Shown here piece after piece: positions 35,001 through 41,939 of a stretch of DNA of 64,000 nucleotides. The translations under genes and the position numbers were made by a program. The notes below the pieces were generated by a model. That model made no database searches. It was not told the DNA's origin and was given only the letters and a program-made list of their open reading frames with translations. This DNA comes from Euleptes europaea (lineage: Eukaryota > Chordata > Lepidosauria > Squamata > Sphaerodactylidae): positions 21,216,542 to 21,280,541 of the forward strand of contig NC_079322.1 in the NCBI RefSeq assembly GCF_029931775.1, read 5' to 3'. Every line of letters begins with the position of its first letter. Position 1 is the first letter of the stretch.

Positions 35001-37129
35001 ATGAGTCCTCCTTCAAAGGCCAGGACAGTCCTGGAACAGACCCTGCCCTTTACTGATGGGAAAAAAGGCTTAAAGACCGGCAATACTGTTGTGGTTGCCT
35101 AGCAATGGCCACTTTCTTAAAGCTACAGTGGCTGCTTCTGTTATTTTGTGGGGGTTTAACCCCGCCCCACTTTTTAAAATTCAGATTTTTCTGCAAACAT
35201 GGGGCATTTTTCAGGTTTGTAGAATAATCCGCCTTCTCCAAGTTTTGGATTTAAGTATCCACAGATTTGGCCACATTGAGAATTAGATCTACTGATGTGC
35301 TAAACTGCATCAGTGAACATGCACCTTCTGTCCTCTTTTTTCCATTGTCCAGAGATAGCCATTCTTGGTAAATTGCATCAAAGTCAATGGCGCTTACTTC
35401 TAAGTAAACATGCACAGGATGGCGTTGTAACACAGCTAGCCCCTCTGGAATGATTCAACCAGAGGAGGGGCTGTGGCTCCGTGGCAGAGCCACTGCTCGA
35501 CATGTGGAAGGTCCCAGGTTCAACCCCGGCATCTCCAGTTAAAGGGACTAGGCAAGTAGGTGATGTGAAAGACCTCTGCCTGAGACCCTGGAGAGCCGCT
35601 GCCGGTCTGAGGAGACAATACTGACTTTGATGGACCAAGGGTCTGATTCAGTAGAAGGCAGCTTCATGTGTTCATGGGGAGGGGCTGTTGCTCAGCGGTA
35701 GAGCCTCTGCTGGGCATGCAGAAGGTCCCAGGTTCAATCCCCGGCATCTCCAGTTAAAGGGACAAGGCAAGTGGGTGATGGGAAAGACCTCTGCCTGAGA
35801 CCCTGGAGAGCTGCTGCTGATCTGAATGGACAGTACTGACTTTGATGGACTGAGAGTCATATTCAGTAGAAGGCAGCTTCCCGTGTTCATGGGGAGGGGC
35901 TGTTGCTCAGCGGTAGAGCCTCTGCTGGGAATGCAGAAGGTCCCGGGTTCAATCCCCGGCATCTCCAGTTAAAGGGACAAGGCAAGTGGGTGATGGGAAA
36001 GACCTCTGCCTGAGACCCTGGAGAGCTGCTGCTGGTCTGAGGAGACAATACTGACTTTGATGGGCCAAGGGTCTGATTCAGTAGAAGGCAGCTTCCTGTG
36101 TTCATGGGGAGGGGCTGTTACTCAGTGGTAGAGCTGGGCATGCAGAAGGTCCCAGGTTCAATCCCCGGCATCTCCAGTTAAAGGGACTAGGCAAGTGGGT
36201 GATGGGAAAGACCTCTGCCTGAGACCCTGGAGAGCCGCTGCCGATCTGAATGGACAGTACCGACTTTGATGGACCGAGAGTCACATTCAGTAGAAGGCAG
36301 CTTCCCGTGTCCATGGGGAGCGGCTGTTGCTCAGTGGTAGAGCCTCTGCTGGGCAGGCAGAAGGTCCCAGGTTCAATCCCCGGCATCTCCAGTTAAAGGG
36401 ACCAGGCAAGGAGGTGATGGGAAAGACCTCTGCCTGCGACCCCCGGAGCGCCGCTGCCGGTCTGAGTAGACAATACTGACTTGGATGGACCAAGGGGTCC
36501 GATTCAGTAGAAGGCAGCGTCATGTGTTCATGCGGACGGACACACACGTGTTCATGCGGATGGACACACACGTGTTCATGCGGATGGACACACACGTGTT
36601 CATGCGGACAGACATACACGTGTTCATGCGGATGGACACCCATTAATAATTGGAACGCATCCCACCCAGAATGAAACACGGAGGTTAAAAGTCCAGCACA
36701 CGGGGGGGTGGGGGAGGGATGGAAGCGAAAGGAGCGCGCGATCGGTTGCAAACTTTCTCTCCCCCCCCCCCGCATCGGCCAGTCCAAAAGACCCTCCCGG
36801 CCGCGGCCCTTCCTCGCTCCCCCCGGGGGCCGCCCGAGGGCTGGGGGGGGGGGCGGGCGGCGGGGTGGCACCTACTTCTTGCAAGGGATGAGCCCCTTCC
36901 TCTCCTCCAGCACCCGCAGGCGCCGCCCGGGCCCGTCGTAGGCCAGCAGGGCGCGGGTGTTTTTGCCGGTGCGGTGGTCGTAGCGCACCGTGCGGCCCTC
37001 CCACTGCGCCGGGGCCTGGCAAGGGGCGGGCGGGGGCGGCGCGCTCGGGCCCACCGCCCCGCTCCACAGCAGCAGCAGCAGCAGGGGCAGGAGCCGGGGC
37101 GGAGGGGCGGCGGCGGCGCCTTGGGCCAT
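22866..37129 (-). CDS. EPDR1: EPDR1, ependymin-related protein 1 (3 exons, complete CDS)
   Basis: The coding exons are 37129-36876, 24970-24762 and 23056-22866, joined in phase to give 217 aa (human 224). Residues 1-30 are a signal peptide with a leucine run. The mature part is an ependymin-type domain with six cysteines at 37, 83, 108, 167, 205 and 217, matching the human cysteine positions. N-glycosylation sequons lie at N125 (NST) and N177 (NYS). Motifs shared with the human protein include CQAP-QWEG, WDPYDIP, VQEWSDRK and DPSVFTPPSTC. The family is secreted/lysosomal and binds hydrophobic ligands. The protein ends at the sixth cysteine, without the two extra residues I recall in human. 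The gene is divergent from SFRP4. The first intron is 11.9 kb and full of repeats; the second is 1.7 kb. Identification rests on recognising the family sequence and is very likely right. Confidence 0.95.
23398..23617 (+). repeat. 5S rRNA-derived SINE in EPDR1 intron 2
   Basis: CCTAACCTGGATGGCCCAAG, 5S-like GTTAGCACTTGGATGGGGGA, and end GTTGCGACTTGACAGCAC. Nearly full length. Confidence 0.9.
24072..24280 (+). repeat. 5S rRNA-derived SINE in EPDR1 intron 2
   Basis: GCCCGATCTCGTCAGATCTC is the closest 5S rRNA match in the window. It ends TGCGACTTGACGGCACTTTA plus a CA microsatellite. The middle is shortened. Confidence 0.9.
24590..24745 (+). repeat. LINE 3' tail (L2-like)
   Basis: TTTTAATTTTTATT-like run, then TGCTCTGAGCCTGGCTTCGG and AAATAAAT repeats, ending 17 bp from EPDR1 exon 2. 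Confidence 0.6.
24762..24970 (-). CDS. EPDR1: EPDR1 coding exon 2
   Basis: The acceptor is a T-rich tract ending in CAG just before 24970, and the donor GTAAGC begins at 24761. The exon is 209 nt and encodes FFEYIYLYKD through EWSDRKPARK, with C108 and the NST sequon. Its phases match exon 1 (two bases carried over) and exon 3 (one base carried over). Confidence 0.95.
25220..25573 (+). repeat. Possible LINE C-terminal coding fragment
   Basis: A 117-aa frame contains RICPCGKAKTETLTHFLFSC, a Cys-Cys-His-Cys pattern like that after the reverse transcriptase of several LINEs. No RT motif is present. Lies in EPDR1 intron 1. Confidence 0.45.
26000..26218 (-). repeat. tRNA-derived CORE-like SINE (family A), 3' part
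   Basis: AGTTGGTTTTTATATGCCGA to AGATTAGCCTCCGCCGCT. The tRNA-like head is missing and it joins a CR1 piece directly. Confidence 0.88.
26222..26632 (+). repeat. CR1 LINE 3' end split by a tRNA-Ala SINE
   Basis: GAGGAGCATGCCCATTATAT to TTGATCCAGCAGG, then resumes TCTTTCTTATGTTCTTATG after the SINE. Confidence 0.85.
26391..26602 (-). repeat. tRNA-Ala-derived SINE
   Basis: On minus: GGGGAGGGGCCATGGCTCAG, B box GGTTCAATCCCC, and ATGCCAAGCAG in place of an Ala anticodon arm. Inserted in a CR1 tail. Confidence 0.9.
26940..28690 (-). mobile_element. Possible LTR-element remnant, interrupted by a hAT
   Basis: The minus strand here has LTR-like texture, including a poly(A)-type AATAAA and purine-rich runs. 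No paired LTRs, coding region or primer site was recognised. Very uncertain; a broken fossil if real. A hAT lies inside at 28036-28545. Confidence 0.2.
28036..28545. mobile_element. hAT (Charlie-like) non-autonomous element with perfect target duplication
   Basis: Inverted ends CAGTGGTTTTCAACC / GGTTGAGAACCACTG flanked by ATCTAGAC on both sides (28028-28035 and 28546-28553). 510 bp. Repeated GTGGCCCC motifs near both ends. No transposase frame. Confidence 0.95.
28808..28967 (-). repeat. BovB LINE 3' end
   Basis: GTGTTAAGTGCCGTCAAGTC, then the complement of the BovB C-terminal coding, [18 protein letters not shown]. 5' truncated. Confidence 0.9.
29520..29722 (+). repeat. tRNA-Ala-derived SINE
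   Basis: GGCTGTGTGGCTCAGTGGGA, GCTTTGCATGCAGAAGG, and the ending TTCAGTATAAGGCAGCTTCA. Single copy in EPDR1 intron 1. Confidence 0.9.
29738..29910 (+). repeat. tRNA-derived CORE-like SINE (family A), 5' half
   Basis: CCAGTGTGGTGTAGCAGTTA to CTTGGGCTAGTTATGCTCTC. It breaks off in the CORE and is followed by a second SINE unit carrying a leader. Confidence 0.88.
29911..30212 (+). repeat. 70-bp leader plus family A SINE (short form)
   Basis: Leader CAGTCCATTTTGTTGAAGTC...GGCAGGATTATGTCC (29911-29980), then CAGCCAGAATGGTATAGTGG and the SINE without its internal duplicated segment. The same leader+SINE unit occurs inverted at 52030-52234. Confidence 0.8.
30585..30730 (+). repeat. Family A SINE 3' fragment with internal tandem duplication
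   Basis: The segment GGTGATTGTAAGCTGGTTTG...GGTAGAGAAAGT (about 45 bp) is present twice in tandem. Confidence 0.85.
30735..31670. other. No gene or clear repeat seen (EPDR1 intron 1)
   Basis: Ordinary AT-rich intron. The short frames match nothing I recognise. Confidence 0.45.
31672..31935 (-). repeat. tRNA-derived CORE-like SINE (family A)
   Basis: AAGAGTTGGTTTTTATATGC to CACTACACCACGCAGGCTC, with the last 18 bp of the head repeated (CACTACACCACGC twice). The internal CTCC segment is shortened. Confidence 0.9.
32724..33436. mobile_element. MITE (Tc1/mariner-like ends) carrying a GC-rich minisatellite
   Basis: Inverted ends TACCGTATATACTCACGTAT / complement of ATACACGGGTATATACGGTA, continuing as TAAGCCGAG. 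TA at each border fits a TA target site. The inside (32840-33250) holds five units of 76-88 bp, each with GCCGCC-rich DNA, CACCGGGC, a CGGCT/CGGC(C)AGGA core and GGGAGGGCCTCCTG. Confidence 0.75.
32840..33250. repeat. GC-rich minisatellite, five units of 76-88 bp
   Basis: Unit anchors (the GGG of CACCGGGC / GCCGGGC) fall at about 32869, 32945, 33027, 33115 and 33196. The CpG density mimics a CpG island and yields alanine/arginine-rich spurious frames on both strands. Confidence 0.8.
33774..33903 (+). repeat. Sauria-type SINE 3' part
   Basis: GTAGATGACTGGGGAAGGCA to CACCTTTACCTTTTA. Confidence 0.82.
33904..34739. other. No gene or clear repeat seen (EPDR1 intron 1)
   Basis: Apparently unique intronic sequence. 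Confidence 0.45.
34740..34893 (-). repeat. MIR-like / CORE SINE
   Basis: On minus: GTGGTGTAGTGGTTAAAGTT, GGGAGATCCAGGTTTGAACC, and a CORE ending in CACAGGGTTGGT. Confidence 0.75.
35463..36531 (+). repeat. Head-to-tail array of five tRNA-Ala SINE units
   Basis: Units start near 35463, 35676, 35891, 36106 and 36315, mostly 215 bp apart with no spacer. Each has GGGGAGGGGCTGTTGCTCAG, GGTTCAATCCCCGGCATCTC (a near-perfect Ala tRNA 3' part), and the end GAAGGCAGCTTC. Two variants alternate: one with CTGAGGAGACAATAC / AAGGGTCTGA, the other with CTGAATGGACAGTAC / GAGAGTCA. The order is B-A-B-A-B. Lies in EPDR1 intron 1. Confidence 0.93.
36525..36641 (+). repeat. 24-bp minisatellite, about five copies
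   Basis: The unit contains GTGTTCATGCGGATGGACAC plus ACAC, repeated every 24 bp. The GTGTTCATG part is the end of the adjacent SINE unit, so the repeat grew out of the array's last unit. It lies about 240 bp from the EPDR1 exon 1 donor. Confidence 0.92.
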
Positions 37130-37310
37130 GCCCCGGCCAGGCTGGTCCGCGTCCTCCGGCCTCCCGCAGGCTTTCCTTGGCCGCTGGGGCGCGCGCGGGG
37201 GGTCCGGCTGCAGGCCGCCGCGCGCAGGCGAGGAAGGCCGGAGCGGGGCGGGTCAAGCGCGGCTGGCCGGCCGCGGCGCCTCGGGCTCCCTCTGCAGGTC
37301 CTGCCCAGAC
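36740..37310. promoter_or_regulatory. EPDR1: CpG island at EPDR1 exon 1 / promoter
   Basis: This is a very GC- and CpG-rich stretch covering exon 1 and about 180 bp upstream. A GC-box type sequence (GGGGCGGG) lies near 37243. No TATA box is seen upstream of the ATG, as expected for a CpG-island promoter. It produces long spurious open frames on both strands. It ends abruptly at a hAT fragment at 37311. Confidence 0.75.
36876..37129 (-). CDS. EPDR1: EPDR1 coding exon 1
   Basis: Start ATG at 37129-37127, followed by an alanine/proline/leucine-rich signal peptide and then the first part of the ependymin domain to IPCKK. The donor GTAGGT follows position 36876, leaving the last codon two bases in. 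This ATG is chosen because it opens directly into a typical signal peptide in the frame of the conserved domain. The exon lies inside a CpG island. Confidence 0.93.
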
Positions 37311-37450
37311 ATCGGTCCACCTGGAGAGTGTGGCCGCGTTGGCAATTGGATTCTGTGGCACTGAAGTCCCTCCCCTCTCCAAACCCCGCCCTCCTTAGGT
37401 CCCTCCCCCAAAACCTCCCGCCGGGGGCAAAGAGGGACCCGGCGACCCTA
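37311..37450 (-). mobile_element. hAT-type MITE fragment in EPDR1 promoter
   Basis: CACCTGGAGAGTGTGGCCGC to AGGGACCCGGCGACCCTA, about two thirds of the TAGGGTTGCCA family. The inner end is lost at the CpG island and the outer end abuts the SINE array. Confidence 0.8.
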
Positions 37451-38252
37451 CCCTTGGTCCGGCCAAGTCAGTCTTGTCTACTCAGACCGGCAGCGGCTCT
37501 CCAGGGTTTCAGGCAGGGGTCTCTCACATCACCTATATGCCTGAGCCCTTTAGCTGGAGGTGCTGGGGATTGAACCCTGGACCTTCTGCATGCCCAGCAG
37601 ATGCTCTACCGCTGAGCAACAGCCCCTCCCCATGAACACGGGAAGCTGCCTTCTACTGAATGTGACTCTCAGTCCATCAAAGTCAGTACTGTCCATTCAG
37701 ATCGGCAGCGGCTCTCCAGGGTCTCAGGCAGGGGTCTTTCCCATCACCTACTTGCCTAGTCCCTTTAACTGGAGATGCCAGGGATTGAACCTGGGACCTT
37801 CTGCATGCCCAGCAGAGGCTCTACCGCTGAGCAACAACCCCTCCCCATGAACACAGGAAGCTGCCTTCTACTGAATCAGACCCTTGGTCCATCAAAGTCA
37901 GTATTGTCTCCTCAGACCAGCAGCAGCTCTCCAGGGTCTCAGGCAGAGGTCTTTCCCATCACCTACTTGCCTGGTCCCTTTAACTGGAGATGCCAGGGAT
38001 TGAACCTGGGACCTTCTGCATGCCCAGCAGAGGCTCTACCGCTGAGCAACAGCCCCTCCCCATGAACACAGGAAGCTGCCTTCTACTGAATATGACTCTC
38101 GGTCCATCAAAGTCAGCGGCTCTCCAGGGTTTCAGGCAGGAGTCTCTCACATCACCTATATGCCTGAGCCCTTTAGCTGGAGATGCTGGGGATTGAACCT
38201 GGGACCTTCTGCGTCTCAAGCAGATGCTCTGCCGCTGAGCCACAGTGTCTCC
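37451..38252 (-). repeat. Inverted head-to-tail array of four tRNA-Ala SINE units
   Basis: Unit borders at 37631/37632, 37846/37847 and 38061/38062, giving two exact 215-bp units plus two partial ones. All are minus strand, opposite to the array on the other side of EPDR1 exon 1. The A/B variants alternate as A-B-A-B in SINE direction. Each keeps CCGGGGATTGAACC or GGGATTGAACCTGGGACC, the inverted B box. Confidence 0.93.
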
Positions 38253-38409
38253 AACTCTAGGCGTGGTGGGGAGCTCAGCATCCCAGGCCATCAAGCTGCG
38301 GAACAACCAATACGGGAAAGAATACTTGTTATTAAACCCAACGGTTTCATCGTGTGCTTTCTTTCCTAGGCTGCTTGTGTTCGTTGCCGTGCTCGATTCC
38401 AATACGAAG

Positions 38410-38630
38410 TAAGAACATAAGAGAAGCCAAGGCCCATCAAGTCCAGCAGTCTGTTCCACAGTGGCCAACCAGGTGCCTCTATGAAGCCCACAAATAAAAC
38501 GACTGCAGCATTATCCTGCCTATGTTCCACAGCACCGAATATAATAGGCATCAATATAATAGGCATCACCACATCCTGGGGCAGAAAGTTCCACAATTTA
38601 ACTATGCCACACATATCCCAGTCTAGAAAT
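38410..38630 (-). repeat. CR1 LINE 3' end
   Basis: GGCCCATCAAGTCCAGCAGT to GGGGCAGAAAGTTCCACAAT. It contains a small internal duplication, ATAATAGGCATCA twice. Confidence 0.88.
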
Positions 38631-38802
38631 CATGTCCATTTAGATTTGAAGAACAGGAGAGTTCATCAAGCTATCTTTGGATACTGTGCCCTTATTAAAC
38701 CATCGCAATGCTTTTCAACTGAATTGTCATGTCCACTCAGGAATATCCAGTTCTGCATTTTTGTTTTTGCACAGTGATAACACAATCTCTTCTTCCAAAT
38801 GG

Positions 38803-38935
38803 GAAACCATGTTAGTCTGTGGCGGCAACAGGAGTCCCGTGGTACCTTAAAAGATGAACAGCCCCTATTCCATCGAGAGTTAGAACTGAAATGTGTAATG
38901 TTAGTTTTTTAAAGGTACCACTGGGCTCATGTTTT
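38803..38935 (+). repeat. Palindromic repeat (AGAGTCCAGTAGCA family)
   Basis: CCATGTTAGTCTGTGGCGGC to AAAGGTACCACTGGGCTC, with the two sides complementary (GTGGTACCTTAAAA / TTTTAAAGGTACCAC). Confidence 0.65.
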
Positions 38936-39147
38936 ATTTAGTAAGGCCCCATGCCTTGCGGAAGATCACCTGTGAACATACTTATTTTGAATAATAATGT
39001 GCTGCCCTGTTTGCTGGGCAGTAAATCCTATGTATTTGTTCCTCATAAAAAATGAAACGTCACAGTAGCCTGTTGCTTATCCTTCTACCACTTCTATTAC
39101 AACTGTTGGAAAGTATGATTATACTTTGATCAAAAGACCATTTAATA

Positions 39148-39345
39148 ATGACTGTCTGCCATCAAATCACAACCAACTCATGGCAACCCCAGGACTATGG
39201 GGTTTTCAAGGCAAGAGATGAGCAGAGGTGGTTTGCCATTGCCGTTTCTCTGTTGCAACCCCAGTCTTCCTTGGTGGTCTCCCATCCAAGTACTAACCAG
39301 GGCCAATCCTGTAAAGCTTCAAGCCTTGACAAGATAGGGTTAGTA
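39148..39345 (-). repeat. 5S rRNA-derived SINE
   Basis: GGGGTTTTCAAGGCAAGAGA, GGTGGTCTCCCATCCAAGTA, and a diverged 5S-like head at the right end. Confidence 0.82.
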
Positions 39346-39417
39346 AGAGTTATTCAGGCTACTAAATGGCCGTTTACTTGGATGCGAGTCCACAGAATTC
39401 CACTAGAATTCCACTAG

Positions 39418-39715
39418 AAACGTAAGAGTTGGAAGGGACCACTAGGGTCATCTAGTCAAACCCCCTGCATAGTGCAGGAAATTCACAACTGCCTCCCCCC
39501 CAAAGACCTGTACTCCATGCTCAGTAAATGGCCAAAAAATCCTTCAGGTTCCCTGGCCAATCTGGCCTGGAGGAAAATTGCTTCCTGACCCCAAAGTGGC
39601 AATCAGCATTATCCTGGGCATGTAAGAAAGGGGCGTGAGAGCCAAACACTGACACGACCCTTCCTGCCCTCCTTCTCATGATCTGCCTAAGTCTCTTACA
39701 AAGAAGCCCATGCAT
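39418..39715 (-). repeat. CR1 LINE 3' UTR
   Basis: AGAGTTGGAAGGGACCACTA and GCAGGAAATTCACAACTGCC are the inverted CR1 3' region, as in 58748-59165. Confidence 0.88.
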
Positions 39716-39941
39716 GATCTTGGGGCTAGGCTTTGCCCAACTCTTACCTTGGCATGTTTTTAATTTGAAAGATATATAATGAGATGCGCCTCCTAATTTA
39801 TGTCTCGAAATGATGCTCCTGCATCATAGGTGGAAAGTTTAACATTATTTCCAGCTGGTTGCATTTGAAGATAATTCTCACTTCTTCCTGGTGTCCCAAG
39901 GGAGGAATCCCCCCCACCTTCCTTTTAAAATGCATGGTAAG

Positions 39942-40076
39942 AGTGCTGTGTAGTGATTAGAGTGTTGGGCTAGGATCTAAGAGACCCATGTTCGAATCCC
40001 TTCAGCCATGGCAGCTAGCTGGCTGACCTTGGGCCAGACACACCTTCTCAGCCGGATCTACCTCACAGGGTTGTGA
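39942..40076 (+). repeat. MIR-like / CORE SINE
   Basis: GTAGTGATTAGAGTGTTGGG, TTCGAATCCC, CTTGGGCCAGACACAC, and CTCACAGGGTTGTG. Confidence 0.8.
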
Positions 40077-40084
40077 AATACTAG

Positions 40085-40286
40085 TCATGATGCATACCCA
40101 TTCTCTCTAGTATCAGAGGAGCATGCCTATTGTACTAGGTGCTGTGAAGCACAGGCAGGATGGTGCTGCTGCGGTCATCTTGTTTGTGGGCTTCCTAGAG
40201 GCGCCTGGTTGGCCACTGTGTGAACAGACTGCTGGACCTGATGGGCCTTGGACTGATCCAGCATGGCTTTTCCTATGTTTTTATGA
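40085..40286 (+). repeat. CR1 LINE 3' end
   Basis: GCATACCCATTCTCTCTAGT to CTTTTCCTATGTTTTTATGA, same family as 8322-8500. Confidence 0.88.
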
Positions 40287-40289
40287 TAG

Positions 40290-41129
40290 AACAGAGGGAG
40301 ACAGAAAGATGTAACCTGCTTAGGATCCTCCCCCGGGGAAAAAAGGGGGAAGAAATAATAAGCACGGACGTAGTTCAACTGTATGAGCCCCACTAAGTGC
40401 AGTGTGATTTGTTTCCCAAAAATTGTATTTAAGACTGTAAGATTTCTTTGAGACTCCTTTGATTTACTTGCAATGCGTATTAACAGGATATCATCCACAT
40501 TAGAGATATTTGTGGGTATCCATGGACGATTCTCTTTTTTAAAAAAAAATTCAAACTTATTCACATTCACTTATATCATTCCAGTCGTAGTATATAATAT
40601 GAACAATTTCTATCTTATCACTAAAAAAAAGTATATAATTAACTTCCCCTCTTCCCTCCTCTATCCATTTAATATCTTTATTTCTCTCTTTGTGATTAAA
40701 GTCTAATTCATTATAATAACCCACGTTTATCCTTATCTTAAAACCCGATCTTTAACTTTGGTATCTCAATTACTTCAAACAATCTGAATCAGATCAAAAC
40801 GTATCCCTTAATATTTCCCCAGTTAAGCTCATTGACACAGCCTGTGGTCCATGCCTCCCTTTCTCCCACAAATCCCATGTTATCCACGGACGGTTCTCGA
40901 TAGCGAACTCTACAGGGCAGCCCCCTAGAGGCGGCAGGAAGAACCGCAGGCTTTCGACCAGGCGGGTCCGGACTTCGAAGAGAGGGAAAACTTTCCATCG
41001 GGCTGTTTGGAAAGGCGACCTTTGCGGGACGGGGGCATCCTGCCCCCCTCCCCATTCCCGGACCCACTCCGAATCCGTAGTCTGAATCCGTAGTTGCAAA
41101 GGCAAACGAAAAGAGACAGCGCTCCCCCC
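40290..41129. other. SFRP4 upstream region, no repeat recognised
   Basis: AT-rich from 40400 to 40830, then rising GC toward the CpG island. The phrase CCATGGACGATTCTC (40520) recurs as ATCCACGGACGGTTCTCGAT (40875). No gene. Confidence 0.4.
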
Positions 41130-41417
41130 TCCCCTCCGCGCATGCATGCATGCATGCGCCTCCCCTAAATCTCCCGTCGGAATTTATTGCAGGCATCAAA
41201 GCCCTGCGAGGAAGGAGGGGGGGGGGAATGATCGCCGCGGTGAGAAATGCGCAGCCGGCGAGGACGTCGCCTGGGGGCCTGGGGGGGTGGGGGGGTGGAA
41301 ATCGAAAGGAGGCGAGGTCAACCCGACGGGCGCGCCTGGGGAGAAGCCATCTCCCCTTGCCCCCCCCCCCGATCCCTCCCCAGCAGGCCAAAGAGACCGA
41401 TCCCGTCCCGCCCCGGC

Positions 41418-41423
41418 TATAAA
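41418..41423 (+). promoter_or_regulatory. SFRP4: TATA box of SFRP4
   Basis: A consensus TATAAA sits in GC-rich flanks (GGCTATAAAGGCC) 72 bp before the ATG. Transcription would start near 41450, giving a 5' leader of only about 45 nt. The TATA box inside a CpG island suggests a regulated, focused promoter. Confidence 0.7.
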
Positions 41424-41494
41424 GGCCGCCCCGTCGGGGCGAGGGCTGCGGCTCGGCGTCCGCTGGCCCCAGAGGAGAAGCCCCCCGAGCGGCG

Positions 41495-41939
41495 ATGTGG
41501 GCGCTGTGGCTGTGGCTGGGCGCCTTGCTGCGGCCGTCGGGGGGCGGCCCGGCGGGCTCCCCGTGCGAGCCGGTGCGCATCCCCCTGTGCCGCCGCATGC
41601 CCTGGAACCTGACGCGCATGCCCAACCACCTGCACCACGGCACGCAGGACAACGCGGCGCTGGCCGTGGAGCAGTACCACGAGCTGGTGGCGGCCGCCTG
41701 CAGCCCCGTGCTCCGCTTCTTCCTGTGCGCCATGCACGCGCCCCTCTGCGCCCCCGAGGTGCTGCGCGAGCCCGTGCAGCCCTGCCGCTCGCTCTGCCAG
41801 CGCGCCCGCGACGGCTGCCTGCCCCTCCTGCGCCGCTACAACCACTCCTGGCCCCACGCCCTGGCCTGCGACCACCTGCCCCAGTACGAGCGCGCCGTCT
41901 GCATCGCCCCCGAGGCCGTCGTCACCGACCTGCCCCAAG
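41495..41939 (+). CDS. SFRP4: SFRP4 coding exon 1 (signal peptide and frizzled CRD)
   Basis: The ATG at 41495 lies in a CpG island about 75 bp after the TATA box. The exon encodes residues 1-148, the signal peptide and the whole ten-cysteine domain, and ends one base into codon 149 before donor GTGAGC. It is extremely GC-rich, unlike the downstream exons. Confidence 0.96.

Noticed and set aside
36624-37573. Long open frames (up to 284 aa) on both strands over EPDR1 exon 1
   Set aside because: They arise from stop-poor CpG-island sequence. Only the 85-aa frame with the ependymin start and splice donor is real.
35463-38252. CRISPR-like array or tRNA gene cluster
   Set aside because: The 215-bp units have no spacers and the genome is vertebrate. 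The tRNA-Ala-like part is followed by a SINE body and lacks a proper acceptor end, so these are SINEs, not tRNA genes.
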